DNA from: Rhodocyclaceae bacterium | Lineage (GTDB): Bacteria; Pseudomonadota; Gammaproteobacteria; Burkholderiales; Rhodocyclaceae | Assembly: GCA_030824115.1 (NCBI GenBank) | Contig: JAVBYI010000008.1 | Span: forward strand, 1-64,000 | Direction: 5' to 3' | Length of the DNA stretch: 64,000 bases | Shown here: in pieces, positions 1-9,722 of the stretch | How positions within the stretch are numbered: position 1 is the first letter of the stretch | How the letters are laid out: every line of letters starts with the position of its first letter | The notes under the pieces: model-generated | Told to the model about the DNA's origin: nothing | What the model saw: the letters and a program-made list of their open reading frames with translations, nothing else | Databases searched by the model: none | Translations under genes and position numbers: made by a program

Positions 1-162
1 TGCGAACTGCCGGCCGGCATTGAGATGGTAATGCCTGGTGACAACGTACAGATGACGGTCAAGCTGATTGCCCCGATCGCGATGGAAGATGGTCTGCGCT
101 TCGCAATCCGCGAAGGCGGTCGTACCGTCGGCGCCGGCGTCGTCGCTAAAATCATCGAGTAA
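1..162 (+). CDS. tuf: Elongation factor Tu, C-terminal fragment
   Basis: The frame is open from base 1 and ends at TAA 160-162, giving the last 53 residues of EF-Tu. The segment carries the domain 3 signature MVMPGDN followed by [16 protein letters not shown], which is nearly invariant in bacterial EF-Tu. EF-Tu delivers aminoacyl-tRNA to the ribosome as a GTP complex. Most of the gene lies before the window. Its place just upstream of rpsJ matches the usual str-S10 order. The short match cannot tell which tuf copy this is. Confidence 0.95.
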   Translation, partial: CELPAGIEMVMPGDNVQMTVKLIAPIAMEDGLRFAIREGGRTVGAGVVAKIIE

Positions 163-165
163 TAC

Positions 166-194
166 TTGCATCTATCACGAAAGGGCGGCATAAT
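166..194 (+). promoter_or_regulatory. Candidate promoter for the S10 operon
   Basis: TTGCAT (166-171) and CATAAT (189-194) are separated by 17 bases, a fair sigma-70 arrangement about 60 bases before rpsJ. It overlaps the tuf terminator hairpin, so the assignment is tentative. Confidence 0.35.
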
Positions 195-210
195 CTCGCC
201 CTTTCGTTTT
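178..210 (+). terminator. Rho-independent terminator after tuf
   Basis: A perfect 10-bp stem pairs CGAAAGGGCG (178-187) with CGCCCTTTCG (197-206). The loop is 9 nt and a TTTT run follows. It sits 15 bases after the tuf stop and should separate the str operon from the S10 operon. Confidence 0.8.
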
Positions 211-251
211 AAACGGGCCAGTTGCCCGAAATTGTTCTTTAAGGAATGACA

Positions 252-563
252 ATGCAAAGCCAAAAAATCCGCATTCGTCTCAAGGCGTTCGATTATCGCT
301 TGATCGATCAGTCGGCACTTGAGATTGTGGATACTGCAAAACGTACGGGTGCCGTTGTTCGTGGACCTGTTCCGTTGCCTACCCGTATTGAGCGCTATAA
401 CATTTTGCGCTCCCCTCACGTCAATAAAACATCCCGTGACCAGTTCGAAATCAGAACGCATCTACGTCTGATGGACATTATTGATCCGACTGACAAGACG
501 GTTGATGCCCTTATGAAGTTGGATCTTCCTGCTGGTGTGGATGTTGAGATAAAACTGCAATAA
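252..563 (+). CDS. rpsJ: 30S ribosomal protein S10
   Basis: The 103-residue protein starts [19 protein letters not shown] and contains the S10 core [12 protein letters not shown] and [14 protein letters not shown]10 belongs to the 30S head and is also the NusE antitermination factor. An ATG at 246 is in frame, but the AAGGA at 241-245 abuts it. The ATG at 252 has normal spacing and gives the usual S10 N terminus, so I chose 252. It is the first gene of the S10 operon. Confidence 0.97.
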   Translation: MQSQKIRIRLKAFDYRLIDQSALEIVDTAKRTGAVVRGPVPLPTRIERYNILRSPHVNKTSRDQFEIRTHLRLMDIIDPTDKTVDALMKLDLPAGVDVEIKLQ

Positions 564-636
564 TTTTGTTGATCTAATTGTTTTGTTTGTTGTTAGTGCA
601 AGTCCAGCCAATCGCAGCTGGTTCTAGGAGAATAAA

Positions 637-1290
637 ATGAGTTTAGGCCTTGTAGGACGCAAGGTTGGCATGACGCGCATTTTTACGGATGACGGTTCAA
701 CCGTCCCCGTGACAGTGCTGGATGTGTCGAACAATCGCGTCTCACAGATAAAGTCGCCGGATTTAGATGGCTATTCGGCTATTCAGGTTACATTCGGGAA
801 GCGTCGCGCTACGCGTGTCAATAAGGCGGCAGCTGGGCATTTTGCCAAGGCGGGCGTTGAAGCGGGTGATGCGATTCTGGAGTTTCGCGTCTCCAATGAT
901 GCTTTGGCTGGCTTTAAGCTAGGTGACGTTCTGCCTGCTTCTATGTTCGCTGCTGGGCAAAAGGTTGATGTTAGTGGTACCTCGATTGGTAAGGGGTTTG
1001 CTGGCGCGATCAAGCGCCATAACTTTTCTTCAAACCGCGCGTCGCATGGTAACTCTGTTTCTCACAATGCCCCGGGTTCCATTGGTATGGCGCAAGACCC
1101 TGGTCGCGTATTTCCGGGCAAGCGGATGGCGGGGCATCTTGGCGATGAGAGGTGCACTACGCTCAATCTTGAAGTTGTGCGCATTGACGAGGCGCGTCAA
1201 TTGCTGCTGGTCAAGGGTGCGGTTCCTGGTGCTCGCGGTGGAGATGTCGTCATACGGCCGGCTGTAAAGTCGTCCAGTAACGCGAATTGA
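637..1290 (+). CDS. rplC: 50S ribosomal protein L3
   Basis: The 217-residue protein starts [16 protein letters not shown], the standard L3 N terminus. The central loop [20 protein letters not shown] corresponds to the segment reaching toward the peptidyl transferase centre. A glutamine is kept in that loop, where PrmB methylates L3 in enterobacteria. L3 is an early assembly protein of the 50S subunit. The start is preceded by AGGAG (627-631). The 73-base gap after rpsJ shows no clear terminator. Confidence 0.97.
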   Translation: MSLGLVGRKVGMTRIFTDDGSTVPVTVLDVSNNRVSQIKSPDLDGYSAIQVTFGKRRATRVNKAAAGHFAKAGVEAGDAILEFRVSNDALAGFKLGDVLPASMFAAGQKVDVSGTSIGKGFAGAIKRHNFSSNRASHGNSVSHNAPGSIGMAQDPGRVFPGKRMAGHLGDERCTTLNLEVVRIDEARQLLLVKGAVPGARGGDVVIRPAVKSSSNAN

Positions 1291-1297
1291 GGCGCCC

Positions 1298-1918
1298 ATG
1301 GAACTGAAAATTATTAATGAACAGGGGCAATCTGGCTCAACGGTCAATGTATCTGATGCATTGTTTGGCCGCGAGTACAACGAGTCTCTGGTGCATCAGG
1401 TGGTAGTTGCCTATCAGGCGAATGCTCGCGCCGGCAATCGTGCGCAAATGACGCGTTCTGAGGTAAGGCACAGCACGAAGAAGCCTTGGCGTCAAAAGGG
1501 TACTGGTCGCGCACGTATTGGCACAACCGCAAGCCCATTGTGGCGCGGTGGTGGTCGTGCGTTTCCGAATAGTCCGGATGAGAATTTCTCCCACAAGGTC
1601 AATCGGAAGATGTATCGGGCTGGTATTGCAGCAATTCTGTCGCAATTAGCCAGGGAAGATCGCTTGGTCGTCATAGAAAGTTTTGTGGTTGACGCCCCGA
1701 AAACTAAAATGGTTGCCCAGAAATTAAAGAACCTTGGCATCGATTCAGCGCTCTTGGTTACGGATATTCTTGATGACAATCTCATGCTGGCCGCACGCAA
1801 TTTGCCGAATCTGTTGGTGCTGGAGCCAAAGCATGTTGACCCTCTCTCACTGATTCGCTTCCCGCGCGTGATTGTTACGAAGGCGGCGCTTGAGAAATTT
1901 GAGGAGTTGCTGGGATGA
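1298..1918 (+). CDS. rplD: 50S ribosomal protein L4
   Basis: The 206-residue protein has the L4 loop segment [20 protein letters not shown], which lines the peptide exit tunnel. In Escherichia coli L4 also represses its own S10 operon by attenuation. Whether that happens here cannot be read from the leader, which is very short. The gene follows rplC after 7 bases and its stop overlaps the rplW start by 4 bases (ATGA, 1915-1918). Confidence 0.97.
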   Translation: MELKIINEQGQSGSTVNVSDALFGREYNESLVHQVVVAYQANARAGNRAQMTRSEVRHSTKKPWRQKGTGRARIGTTASPLWRGGGRAFPNSPDENFSHKVNRKMYRAGIAAILSQLAREDRLVVIESFVVDAPKTKMVAQKLKNLGIDSALLVTDILDDNLMLAARNLPNLLVLEPKHVDPLSLIRFPRVIVTKAALEKFEELLG

Positions 1919-2229
1919 ATGCCGAACAAAACAAACAAGAGCGGTTGATGCAGGTTTTGCTTGCGCCGCAAATCTCTGAAAAGGCTACGATGCTTGCCGA
2001 GAAGAGCAATCAGGTCGTATTTATTGTGACGCCTGATGCGACAAAGCCGGAAATCAAGGCGGCGGTCGAGTTGCTGTTCAAGGTAAAGGTGAATTCTGTC
2101 CAGGTGGCTAATGTCAAAGGTAAGCAGAAGCGCTTTGGCAAGATGCAAGGCCGCAGAAGTGATGTCCGCAAAGCATTCGTCTGCCTTGCACAAGGTCAGG
2201 AAATTAATTTCGCGGAAGGGGTGGCATAA
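1915..2229 (+). CDS. rplW: 50S ribosomal protein L23
   Basis: The 104-residue protein contains [19 protein letters not shown] and [15 protein letters not shown], both typical of L23. L23 sits at the tunnel exit and is the docking point for trigger factor and SRP. Translation is probably coupled to rplD through the 4-base overlap. The stop TAA is followed immediately by the rplB ATG. Confidence 0.97.
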   Translation: MNAEQNKQERLMQVLLAPQISEKATMLAEKSNQVVFIVTPDATKPEIKAAVELLFKVKVNSVQVANVKGKQKRFGKMQGRRSDVRKAFVCLAQGQEINFAEGVA

Positions 2230-3057
2230 ATGGCGCTCGTTAAAGTTAAGCCAACTTCAGCTGGTCGGCGTGCGCTCGTCAAGGTGGTGCATCCGAATCT
2301 GCATAAAGGCAGCCCCCATGCGGCGCTGGTTGAAAAGCAGTCGAATACAGCTGGGCGCAATAATCATGGCCATATCACCACGCGCCATAAAGGTGGTGGG
2401 CATAAGCAGCACTATCGTCTAGTTGATTTCAAGCGCAACAAGGATGGAATTGTCGCCAAGGTTGAGCGCTTGGAGTACGACCCAAACCGTTCTGCAAACA
2501 TCGCACTGCTTTGTTATGCGGATGGCGAGCGTCGTTACATCATTGCCCCAAAGGGAATGGTCGTCGGGCAGGAAGTAATGAGCGGACCGGAAGCGCCAAT
2601 CAAGTCAGGTAATACATTGCCAATTCGCAATATTCCGGTTGGTAGCACGATTCACTGCATTGAGATCATGCCAGGCAAAGGTGCGCAATTCGCGCGTGCA
2701 GCAGGCACTTCCGTCCAGTTGCTGGCACGCGAAGGAACCTATGCTCAGGTGCGCATGCGCTCAGGTGAAATCCGCCGCATCCATGTCGACTGCCGCGCCA
2801 CGATTGGTGAGGTGGGTAACGAAGAAAACAATCTGCGAAAGATCGGCAAGGCTGGCGCAAACCGTTGGCGTGGTATTAGACCAACTGTGCGTGGAACGGC
2901 CATGAATCCGGTTGATCACCCGCATGGTGGTGGTGAGGGCCGTACTGGCGAGGGGCGTGTTCCCGTCAGTCCATGGGGTCAGCCAGCCAAAGGCTATCGT
3001 ACCCGCAGTAACAAGCGCACGGACAATATGATTGTTCAGCGTCGCCACAAGCGATAA
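2230..3057 (+). CDS. rplB: 50S ribosomal protein L2
   Basis: The 275-residue protein has the glycine-rich C-terminal stretch [13 protein letters not shown], whose histidine lies near the peptidyl transferase centre. The body shows the RNA-binding sequence [15 protein letters not shown]2 is needed for subunit association and is one of the most conserved ribosomal proteins. Its start abuts the rplW stop with no spacer, which implies translational coupling. Confidence 0.98.
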   Translation: MALVKVKPTSAGRRALVKVVHPNLHKGSPHAALVEKQSNTAGRNNHGHITTRHKGGGHKQHYRLVDFKRNKDGIVAKVERLEYDPNRSANIALLCYADGERRYIIAPKGMVVGQEVMSGPEAPIKSGNTLPIRNIPVGSTIHCIEIMPGKGAQFARAAGTSVQLLAREGTYAQVRMRSGEIRRIHVDCRATIGEVGNEENNLRKIGKAGANRWRGIRPTVRGTAMNPVDHPHGGGEGRTGEGRVPVSPWGQPAKGYRTRSNKRTDNMIVQRRHKR

Positions 3058-3066
3058 GAGGTAAAC

Positions 3067-3342
3067 ATGGCACGTTCAATTAAAAAAGGCCCATTTGTCG
3101 ATGGTCATCTGCTGAACAAGGTAGATGCTGCCAAAGCCACTAATGACAAGCGTCCTATCAAAACTTGGTCACGTCGCTCCACTGTACTTCCGGATTTTAT
3201 CGGCCTGACCATCGCAGTGCATAACGGCAAACAGCATATTCCTGTCTATGTTTCTGAGAACATGGTAGGCCATAAGCTTGGCGAGTTTGCTCTGACGCGT
3301 ACCTTTAAGGGACACGCGGCGGGCAAGAAAGCAAAGAAGTAA
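3067..3342 (+). CDS. rpsS: 30S ribosomal protein S19
   Basis: The 91-residue protein begins [16 protein letters not shown] and contains [16 protein letters not shown] and [13 protein letters not shown], all S19 signatures. S19 pairs with S13 in the 30S head near the A site. An AGAGG lies 5 bases before the ATG at 3067. Confidence 0.97.
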   Translation: MARSIKKGPFVDGHLLNKVDAAKATNDKRPIKTWSRRSTVLPDFIGLTIAVHNGKQHIPVYVSENMVGHKLGEFALTRTFKGHAAGKKAKK

Positions 3343-3352
3343 GGATATGACC

Positions 3353-3682
3353 ATGGAAACAAATGCAATCCTGCGTGGTGTAAGACTGTCCGCCCAAAAG
3401 GGGCGCTTGGTAGCTGACCTTGTGCGCGGAAAGACCGTTGAGCAAGCGCTCAACATTCTGGCCTTCTCGCCTAAAAAGGGCGCCGTGATCGTCAAGAAGG
3501 TTTTGGAGTCGGCTATTGCCAACGCAGAACACAACAATGGCGCAGATATTGATGCCTTGAAGGTCACCAACATACATGTTGAGCAGGGCGCGGTATTGAA
3601 GCGCTTTACTGCACGTGCCAAAGGTAGAGGTAACCGCATTAGCAAACAAACCTGCCACATTTATGTGACAGTCGGCGAATAA
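3353..3682 (+). CDS. rplV: 50S ribosomal protein L22
   Basis: The protein of 109 residues starts [20 protein letters not shown]. The C-terminal hairpin region [19 protein letters not shown] forms part of the exit-tunnel constriction, a macrolide-resistance site in other bacteria. An in-frame ATG at 3347 lies only one base after the AAGGA (3341-3345), so the ATG at 3353 with normal spacing is preferred. Confidence 0.96.
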   Translation: METNAILRGVRLSAQKGRLVADLVRGKTVEQALNILAFSPKKGAVIVKKVLESAIANAEHNNGADIDALKVTNIHVEQGAVLKRFTARAKGRGNRISKQTCHIYVTVGE

Positions 3683-3691
3683 GGGGCTCAC

Positions 3692-4567
3692 ATGGGACAA
3701 AAGATTCATCCGACCGGCTTCCGACTGTCTGTCACACGTGACTGGTCATCGCGCTGGTTCGCTAATTCGAAGGCATATGCCGGGATGTTGTTGGAAGACA
3801 TCGCCGTCCGCGACTACCTGAAGAAAAAGTTGGCGCACGCATCTGTTGGACGCGTTGTTATTGAGCGCCCAGCAAAAAATGCGCGCGTAACTGTTTTCAG
3901 TGCGCGCCCAGGTGTTGTCATTGGGAAGAAAGGTGAAGACATTGAACAACTTAAGGCAGACCTGCAGCGTCGTATGGGTGTGCCGGTTCATGTCAATATT
4001 GAAGAAATCCGTAAGCCGGAAACCGATGCTCAACTGATCGCAGACTCAATCGCTCAGCAACTAGAAAAGCGGATTATGTTCCGCCGCGCTATGAAGCGTG
4101 CCATGCAGAATGCGATGCGCCTAGGGGCGCAGGGCATCAAGATCATGAGTGCGGGACGTTTGAATGGTGCTGAAATTGCACGTACGGAGTGGTACCGCGA
4201 GGGCCGTGTGCCTTTGCATACTCTGCGCGCAGAGATTGATTATGGTACATCCGAAGCAAAAACAACCTACGGCATTATCGGTATCAAGGTTTGGGTGTTC
4301 AAAGGCGAAAATGTTGCCCGCGGTGATGCTCTGATTGGCAGCAATCCGGATGGTGCCGATGAGGAAGCAAAGCGCGGACGTCGTAATGCGAAAGGCGAAG
4401 ATGGCGATAACAAGGTCCCGGGCGTGCGTCGTCCAGCCAAGAAAGCCGATGCACCTTCAGGTACATTGAAAACGGACAGTCCTGCCGATGGTGCCACCAA
4501 GCCCCCGGTCAAACGAGTTAGAAAATCGACGACACCCAAGTCTGCCGGTGCGGAAGTCAAGGAGTGA
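3692..4567 (+). CDS. rpsC: 30S ribosomal protein S3 with long C-terminal extension
   Basis: The 291-residue protein opens [20 protein letters not shown]. It has the KH-domain segment [14 protein letters not shown] and the S3 C-domain sequence [21 protein letters not shown]3 lines the mRNA entry channel. The folded part ends near residue 215. The last 70 or so residues are a low-complexity tail rich in K, D, A, P and G. E. coli S3 is about 233 residues, so this tail is longer, though extended S3 tails are known in betaproteobacteria. Confidence 0.97.
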   Translation: MGQKIHPTGFRLSVTRDWSSRWFANSKAYAGMLLEDIAVRDYLKKKLAHASVGRVVIERPAKNARVTVFSARPGVVIGKKGEDIEQLKADLQRRMGVPVHVNIEEIRKPETDAQLIADSIAQQLEKRIMFRRAMKRAMQNAMRLGAQGIKIMSAGRLNGAEIARTEWYREGRVPLHTLRAEIDYGTSEAKTTYGIIGIKVWVFKGENVARGDALIGSNPDGADEEAKRGRRNAKGEDGDNKVPGVRRPAKKADAPSGTLKTDSPADGATKPPVKRVRKSTTPKSAGAEVKE

Positions 4568-4573
4568 TGAATC

Positions 4574-4987
4574 ATGTTGCAACCAGCACGCAGAAAGTAT
4601 CGAAAAGAGCACAAGGGCCGCAATACTGGCTTGGCTACCCGTGGTGCCAAGGTTAGTTTCGGTGAGTATGGACTGAAGGCTACTGCTCGTGGCCGTTTGA
4701 CGGCACGTCAGATTGAGGCAGCTCGTCGGGCAATGACGCGCCACATCAAGCGGGGCGGCCGTATCTGGATCCGTATTTTCCCGGATAAGCCCATTTCGGA
4801 GAAGCCTGCCGAAGTGCGTATGGGTAACGGTAAGGGCAACCCCGAGTATTGGGTTGCAGAAATTCAGCCGGGAAAAGTTTTGTATGAAATGGATGGCGTG
4901 AATGAAGCGCTGGCGCGCGAAGCCTTTGCACTGGCTGCAGCGAAGCTGCCGATCGCGACCACATTTGTAATGCGCCACCTGGGGTAA
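4574..4987 (+). CDS. rplP: 50S ribosomal protein L16
   Basis: The 137-residue protein starts [17 protein letters not shown] and contains [20 protein letters not shown] and [13 protein letters not shown], typical of L16. L16 contacts A-site tRNA and is a late 50S assembly protein. It follows rpsC by 6 bases and precedes rpmC by 3. Confidence 0.97.
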   Translation: MLQPARRKYRKEHKGRNTGLATRGAKVSFGEYGLKATARGRLTARQIEAARRAMTRHIKRGGRIWIRIFPDKPISEKPAEVRMGNGKGNPEYWVAEIQPGKVLYEMDGVNEALAREAFALAAAKLPIATTFVMRHLG

Positions 4988-4990
4988 AAA

Positions 4991-5185
4991 ATGAAGGTTA
5001 GCGATCTAAGACAGAAAAACGATGAGGATCTGGCAAAAGAGTTGCTAGATCTGCGTAAAGCCCAGTTCTCACTGCGCATGCAGCTGGCCACTCAGCAGTT
5101 GAGCAATACCAGCCAGGTTGGCAAGCTGCGTAAAGACATCGCCAGAATCAAAACCATCCAGCAGGAAAGGGCGACAGCAAAATGA
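4991..5185 (+). CDS. rpmC: 50S ribosomal protein L29
   Basis: The 64-residue helical protein starts [19 protein letters not shown] and carries the L29 segment [12 protein letters not shown]29 is a small two-helix protein beside L23 at the tunnel exit. Its end overlaps the rpsQ start by 4 bases (5182-5185), which suggests coupled translation. Confidence 0.96.
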   Translation: MKVSDLRQKNDEDLAKELLDLRKAQFSLRMQLATQQLSNTSQVGKLRKDIARIKTIQQERATAK

Positions 5186-5451
5186 GCGAAGCTACTCAGG
5201 CGATGCGGCGTGTTCTCGAAGGACGTGTCGTCAGCGACAAGATGGATAAGACAGTTACAGTCCTTATTGAGCGCCGTGTTAAGCACCCCGTGATTGGTAA
5301 AATCATGCTGCGTTCGAAGAAGTATCACGCCCACAACGAGTCGCCATCAGCGGCTACGGGTGACTTGGTGCAAATCGAAGAATGCGCACCTTTATCGAAA
5401 ACCAAAGCTTGGCGAGTTGTCAAGGTGTTGGAAAAGGCACGTGTTGTTTAA
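5182..5451 (+). CDS. rpsQ: 30S ribosomal protein S17
   Basis: The 89-residue OB-fold protein contains [20 protein letters not shown] and the RNA-contact loop KYHAHNE. S17 is a primary 16S rRNA binder. It is the last gene of the S10 operon. A 156-base intergenic stretch with its own promoter follows, as in the classic S10/spc boundary. Confidence 0.97.
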   Translation: MSEATQAMRRVLEGRVVSDKMDKTVTVLIERRVKHPVIGKIMLRSKKYHAHNESPSAATGDLVQIEECAPLSKTKAWRVVKVLEKARVV

Positions 5452-5458
5452 ATAATTG

Positions 5459-5488
5459 TTGACAATCGGAATCCGGCGGAATTACAAT
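5459..5488 (+). promoter_or_regulatory. spc operon promoter before rplN
   Basis: A perfect -35 TTGACA (5459-5464) and TACAAT (5483-5488) are spaced by 18 bases and lie about 120 bases before rplN. This is the strongest-looking promoter in the ribosomal block. It sits exactly where enterobacteria place the spc promoter. The untranslated leader of roughly 115 nt could hold a translational control site, but I cannot define one. Confidence 0.75.
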
Positions 5489-5607
5489 CGTCGGCTTTCG
5501 TTTTCACAAGTTATTGCATATGCGATAACTACGCCAAGTCCCCGGCAATTAGTGGGGTTCCAAAACTGATTCGGTACAAACTGTGCTGGGTTAAGTTGGA
5601 GAGAAAA

Positions 5608-5976
5608 ATGATCCAGATGCAGTCTCGGCTCGATGTGGCCGATAATACTGGTGCGCGTTCGGTAATGTGCATCAAGGTGATGGGTGGTTCCAAGCGCCGC
5701 TATGCGGGTGTTGGTGACATCATCAAGGTCAGCATCAAAGATGCTGCCCCGCGCGGCCGTGTTAAAAAAGGCGAAGTCTACAGTGCGGTCGTCGTGAGGA
5801 CCGCTAAGGGCGTTCGCCGTTCTGATGGCTCGCTGATCAAGTTTGATGGTAATGCGGCCGTGCTGCTTAACAATAAGTTGGAGCCGATCGGTACGCGTAT
5901 TTTTGGGCCAGTGACGCGTGAATTGCGGAGTGAGCGATTCATGAAGATCGTCTCGCTTGCCCCTGAAGTGCTCTAA
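5608..5976 (+). CDS. rplN: 50S ribosomal protein L14
   Basis: The 122-residue protein starts [20 protein letters not shown] and has the L14 signature [21 protein letters not shown]14 forms intersubunit bridges on the 50S subunit. An upstream in-frame TTG at 5596 lies inside the ribosome-binding site GGAGAG, so the ATG at 5608 is the start. It is the first gene of the spc operon. Confidence 0.97.
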   Translation: MIQMQSRLDVADNTGARSVMCIKVMGGSKRRYAGVGDIIKVSIKDAAPRGRVKKGEVYSAVVVRTAKGVRRSDGSLIKFDGNAAVLLNNKLEPIGTRIFGPVTRELRSERFMKIVSLAPEVL

Positions 5977-5993
5977 GGGTACGGAGAAGAGAC

Positions 5994-6311
5994 GTGGAGA
6001 AAATTCGCAAAGGCGATGAGATTGTTGTGCTCACTGGGCGCGACAAGGGTAAGCGTGGTGGTGTGGTCGAATGCCTAGATGATTCGATGTTGCTTGTTTC
6101 TGGCATTAATCGCGTTAAGAAGCATGTCCGCCCGAACCCCATGAAGGGTGAGCAGGGAGGCATTATCGAGAAAGAGATGCCGATCCATGCTTCTAATGTA
6201 GCCCTGTTCAATCCGGCGACTAGTAAGGGTGACCGAGTGGGCATTAAGGTGCTTGAGGATGGCCGCAAGGTCCGGTTCTTCAAGTCCAATGGCGAACTGG
6301 TAGAGGCTTAA
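5994..6311 (+). CDS. rplX: 50S ribosomal protein L24
   Basis: The 105-residue protein uses a GTG start after GGAGAAGAG. It has the KOW motif [20 protein letters not shown] at residues 7-26 and the later segment [18 protein letters not shown]24 is one of the two assembly initiators of the 50S subunit. Confidence 0.96.
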   Translation: MEKIRKGDEIVVLTGRDKGKRGGVVECLDDSMLLVSGINRVKKHVRPNPMKGEQGGIIEKEMPIHASNVALFNPATSKGDRVGIKVLEDGRKVRFFKSNGELVEA

Positions 6312-6320
6312 GGGGTAGTT

Positions 6321-6863
6321 ATGGCGCGATTGCAGGAATATTACAAAAGCGAAGTTGCTCCCAAGTTGCGGGAGCAGTTCGGTTATGCGTCCGTAATGGA
6401 GGTGCCGCGTATCACCAAGATCACTCTGAATATGGGTGTTGGTGAAGCGGTTGCTGACAAGAAGGTGTTGGAAAATGCCGTGGGTGACATGACAAAGATT
6501 GCTGGTCAAAAGCCGGTGGTCACAAAAGCGAGAAAAGCTATTGCTGGATTCAAAATCCGCGAAGGCTATCCGATTGGGTGCATGGTGACTTTGCGCGGCA
6601 CGCACATGTTCGAATTTCTAGATCGCTTGATCAGTGTCGCGATCCCGCGAATTCGCGATTTTCGTGGGGTGCCGGGCAATAAAGGTTTCGATGGGCGTGG
6701 TAACTACAACATCGGCGTCAAAGAGCAGATTATTTTTCCGGAAATCGAGTACGACAAGATCGATGTGCTGCGCGGGATGAATATCAGCATCACGACGACG
6801 GCTAAGACTGATGCGGAAGCGAAGGCCCTGCTTTCCGCGTTCAAGTTCCCCTTCAAGAACTGA
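6321..6863 (+). CDS. rplE: 50S ribosomal protein L5
   Basis: The 180-residue protein contains [20 protein letters not shown], the 5S-binding segment [18 protein letters not shown] and [17 protein letters not shown]5 binds 5S rRNA in the central protuberance. It follows rplX by 9 bases and keeps the normal spc order. Confidence 0.97.
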   Translation: MARLQEYYKSEVAPKLREQFGYASVMEVPRITKITLNMGVGEAVADKKVLENAVGDMTKIAGQKPVVTKARKAIAGFKIREGYPIGCMVTLRGTHMFEFLDRLISVAIPRIRDFRGVPGNKGFDGRGNYNIGVKEQIIFPEIEYDKIDVLRGMNISITTTAKTDAEAKALLSAFKFPFKN

Positions 6864-6870
6864 GGGATTC

Positions 6871-7176
6871 ATGGCAAAACTTTCAATCAAAAATCGTGAA
6901 GCGAAGCGTGCCAAGACAGTCGCAAAGTTTGCGGCTAAGCGTGCTGAGCTGATGGCTGTCATTGACAACGCGCAGATGGATGATGATGCGCGAATGGAAG
7001 CCCGGTTAAAGCTACAACAACTGCCGCGTGATGCGAGCCCAGTGCGCCAGCGTAGGCGTTGTGCGCTGACGGGACGTCCGCGCGGTGTCTTCAAGAAATT
7101 CGGTCTGTGTCGGAACAAGTTGCGCGAGATTGCTATGCGCGGCGAAGTCCCGGGTATGACCAAGGCCAGCTGGTAA
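6871..7176 (+). CDS. rpsN: 30S ribosomal protein S14
   Basis: The 101-residue protein starts [15 protein letters not shown] and ends with [20 protein letters not shown] and [11 protein letters not shown]. It lacks the paired CxxC motifs of the short zinc-binding S14, so it is the long zinc-free type. A longer open frame reaches back into rplE, but GAGGG before the ATG at 6871 and the standard N terminus fix the start. Confidence 0.96.
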   Translation: MAKLSIKNREAKRAKTVAKFAAKRAELMAVIDNAQMDDDARMEARLKLQQLPRDASPVRQRRRCALTGRPRGVFKKFGLCRNKLREIAMRGEVPGMTKASW

Positions 7177-7186
7177 GGAGAATCGT

Positions 7187-7582
7187 ATGAGCATGACCGA
7201 TCCAGTTGCAGACATGCTGACGCGCATCCGCAATGGCCAAATGGCTGAGAAGCTTGGTGTCACGATGCCGTCCTCTAAGTTGAAAGAGTCGATTGCCCAA
7301 GTGTTGAAGGATGAGGGTTATATTGAGAGCTTTGTTGTTCGCAAGGATGGCAGTAAGGCAGAGCTTGATATTGAACTTAAATATTATGCGGGCCGTCCGG
7401 TGATTGAACGTATTGAGCGTGTGTCGCGTCCTGGTCTGCGTATTTACCGCGGCAAGGAAGATTTGCCCAAAGTACTGAATGGCTTGGGCGTTGCAATCGT
7501 TTCGACACCCAAGGGTGTCATGACCGACCGTAAGGCGCGTAGCGTCAACGTCGGCGGCGAAGTGTTGTGCATCGTCGCATAA
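7187..7582 (+). CDS. rpsH: 30S ribosomal protein S8
   Basis: The 131-residue protein starts [18 protein letters not shown] and ends with the S8 signature [21 protein letters not shown]8 is a primary 16S rRNA binder. In E. coli it represses the spc operon at the rplE start. The site here was not resolved by eye. Confidence 0.97.
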   Translation: MSMTDPVADMLTRIRNGQMAEKLGVTMPSSKLKESIAQVLKDEGYIESFVVRKDGSKAELDIELKYYAGRPVIERIERVSRPGLRIYRGKEDLPKVLNGLGVAIVSTPKGVMTDRKARSVNVGGEVLCIVA

Positions 7583-7594
7583 GGAGTGGGTTAA

Positions 7595-8128
7595 ATGTCA
7601 CGTGTAGCTAAAAACCCAGTGAGCTTGCCGAAGGGGGTAGATGTGTCCCTAACGGATTCAAATATTACAGTGAAGGGTCCCTTGGGTAGTCTTACCCAGT
7701 TCATCCTTCCAAGTGTCGCGGTTGTCAAGGAAGGTGAAAGCTTGATATGCCGCGCTGTCGATGGGCAGCCGAATGCCTCGGCAATGTCAGGGACCATGCG
7801 GGCTTTGCTCGGCAATATGGTGACTGGCGTAACCAAGGGATTCGAGAAAAAACTCAATCTGGTTGGCGTTGGATACAAGGCACAAGCGCAAGGCCAGAAA
7901 CTTAATCTGTCGCTTGGATTTTCGCATCCTGTGGTTCATGACATGCCGAATGGCATCAAAGTTGAGACACCCACCCAGACGGAAATTCTGATCAAGGGTA
8001 TCGATCGTCAATTGGTTGGTCAAGTCGCTGCTGAAGTTCGTGCATATCGTTCTCCCGAGCCTTACAAGGGCAAAGGAGTTCGTTATTCCGACGAAGTAGT
8101 CGTCATCAAAGAAACCAAGAAAAAGTAA
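7595..8128 (+). CDS. rplF: 50S ribosomal protein L6
   Basis: The 177-residue protein has the tandem L6 fold signals [16 protein letters not shown] at the start and the C-terminal signature [19 protein letters not shown]6 lies near the sarcin-ricin loop and the factor-binding site. AGGAG lies 8 bases before the start. Confidence 0.97.
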   Translation: MSRVAKNPVSLPKGVDVSLTDSNITVKGPLGSLTQFILPSVAVVKEGESLICRAVDGQPNASAMSGTMRALLGNMVTGVTKGFEKKLNLVGVGYKAQAQGQKLNLSLGFSHPVVHDMPNGIKVETPTQTEILIKGIDRQLVGQVAAEVRAYRSPEPYKGKGVRYSDEVVVIKETKKK

Positions 8129-8161
8129 GTTTGCTCGGCTGACAAGGTAAGGAATCAAGAC

Positions 8162-8515
8162 ATGGACAAGAAAGAAGCTCGTTTGCGCAGGGCGCGCAAA
8201 ACCCGCGCCAAGATTGCTGAGCTAAAGGTTGTCAGGTTGTGCGTTTATCGGACAAATTGTCATATCTATGCGCAGATTTATTCCGGTTGTGGGACGAAAG
8301 TGCTTGCTGCTGCTTCGACGGTAGAGGTGGATGTTCGCAAGCAGATTCCCAATGGCGGTAATGTTGATGCTGCAAAAGCAGTGGGTAAGTTGATTGCTGA
8401 GCGTGCTGTGGCACAGGGATTGAACGAGGTTGCCTTCGATCGGTCCGGGTTCAGATTCCATGGTCGGGTTAAGGCCCTGGCCGAAGCAGCCCGTGAGAAC
8501 GGGTTGAAGTTTTAA
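8162..8515 (+). CDS. rplR: 50S ribosomal protein L18
   Basis: The 117-residue protein begins [18 protein letters not shown]. It has the L18 core [17 protein letters not shown] and the ending [21 protein letters not shown]18 binds 5S rRNA together with L5. The usual segment RLSVFRS appears here as RLCVYRT, a mild divergence. Confidence 0.96.
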   Translation: MDKKEARLRRARKTRAKIAELKVVRLCVYRTNCHIYAQIYSGCGTKVLAAASTVEVDVRKQIPNGGNVDAAKAVGKLIAERAVAQGLNEVAFDRSGFRFHGRVKALAEAARENGLKF

Positions 8516-8536
8516 GCCGCAGAGAGCGAGATCGAA

Positions 8537-9067
8537 ATGGCTAAACCGCAAAACAAGAAACAGCAACAGGCTACCGAAGAGCGCGATGATGGTTTGCGCG
8601 AAAAGATGGTGGCCATTAATCGTGTCACGAAGGTCGTTAAGGGTGGCCGCATTCTCGGTTTTGCTGCCCTGACCGTTGTAGGTGATGGCGATGGTGGTAT
8701 TGGTATGGGCAAAGGCAAGGCGCGCGAAGTGCCAGTCGCTGTTCAGAAGGCGATGGATGAAGCCCGCCGCAAGCTGGCTAAGGTTAAGCTGCGTGATGGC
8801 ACGCTGCATCATTCCGTCACAGGTAAGCATGGCGCCACGACCGTATTGATGTCCCCGGCAGCAGCAGGTACCGGTGTGATTGCTGGCGGCCCGATGCGCG
8901 CGGTCTTCGAGGTGATGGGGATTACTGATGTGGTTGCCAAGGCGATTGGTTCCACCAACCCTTACAACCTCGTCCGGGCCACCATCAGTGGCCTGATGGC
9001 GATGAGTACGCCTGCCGAGATTGCCGCTAAGCGTGGCAAGAGCGTGCAGGAAATTCTGGAGGCTTAA
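8537..9067 (+). CDS. rpsE: 30S ribosomal protein S5
   Basis: The 176-residue protein has the double-stranded RNA-binding segment [20 protein letters not shown] and [20 protein letters not shown]5 shapes the mRNA entry site and affects decoding fidelity. It precedes rpmD by 2 bases. Confidence 0.97.
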   Translation: MAKPQNKKQQQATEERDDGLREKMVAINRVTKVVKGGRILGFAALTVVGDGDGGIGMGKGKAREVPVAVQKAMDEARRKLAKVKLRDGTLHHSVTGKHGATTVLMSPAAAGTGVIAGGPMRAVFEVMGITDVVAKAIGSTNPYNLVRATISGLMAMSTPAEIAAKRGKSVQEILEA

Positions 9068-9069
9068 TC

Positions 9070-9252
9070 GTGGCGGACAAAAAAATCAAGGTAACGCTGA
9101 TTAAAAGCGTGATCGGGACCAAGCAAGATCATCGTGCCACGGTGCGGGGTCTGGGTTTGCGTCGGATCAATCACACCAATGAATTGCAGGACACCCCTGC
9201 GGTTCGCGGCATGATCAAGAAAATCGCCTATTTGGTGAAGTGCGAGGGATAA
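9070..9252 (+). CDS. rpmD: 50S ribosomal protein L30
   Basis: The 60-residue protein uses a GTG start and reads [20 protein letters not shown], then [20 protein letters not shown]. This is the complete short L30 form. It lies between rpsE and rplO with almost no spacing. Confidence 0.96.
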   Translation: MADKKIKVTLIKSVIGTKQDHRATVRGLGLRRINHTNELQDTPAVRGMIKKIAYLVKCEG

Positions 9253-9253
9253 G

Positions 9254-9703
9254 ATGCAACTCAATAAATTGAAACCCGCTGAAGGTTCAAAGCACGCTAG
9301 CAAGCGTCCGGGGCGTGGTATCGGCAGTGGCTTGGGGAAAACCGGTGGACGTGGCCATAAGGGCCAGAAATCCCGTGCAGGTGGCTTTCACAAAGTTGGC
9401 TTCGAAGGCGGTCAGATGCCTTTGCAGCGTCGCTTGCCAAAGCGTGGTTTTGTGTCGCTGACAGCAGGCAAGAATGTCGAGGTTCGCCTTTCTGAGATTG
9501 AAAAGTTGCCCGTACAAGATGTGGATATGCTGACCTTGCTGCAAGCAGGCATTATCCCAACTGGTGCATTGTCGGCTAAGGTGATCCTTTCGGGCAAACT
9601 GACCCGCAAGGTTAACCTCAAGGGCATTGGTGCGACCAAGGGTGCTCGTGCCGCGATTGAAGCAGTTGGCGGTTCTGTCGCCGACATTGCTGCTGCAGCC
9701 TGA
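9254..9703 (+). CDS. rplO: 50S ribosomal protein L15
   Basis: The 149-residue protein has the glycine-rich N-terminal half [20 protein letters not shown] followed by [17 protein letters not shown], both diagnostic of L15. L15 threads through the 50S core and is a late assembly protein. It is a few residues longer than the E. coli form. Confidence 0.97.
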   Translation: MQLNKLKPAEGSKHASKRPGRGIGSGLGKTGGRGHKGQKSRAGGFHKVGFEGGQMPLQRRLPKRGFVSLTAGKNVEVRLSEIEKLPVQDVDMLTLLQAGIIPTGALSAKVILSGKLTRKVNLKGIGATKGARAAIEAVGGSVADIAAAA

Positions 9704-9722
9704 GTTTAGGAAGTCATAGATC

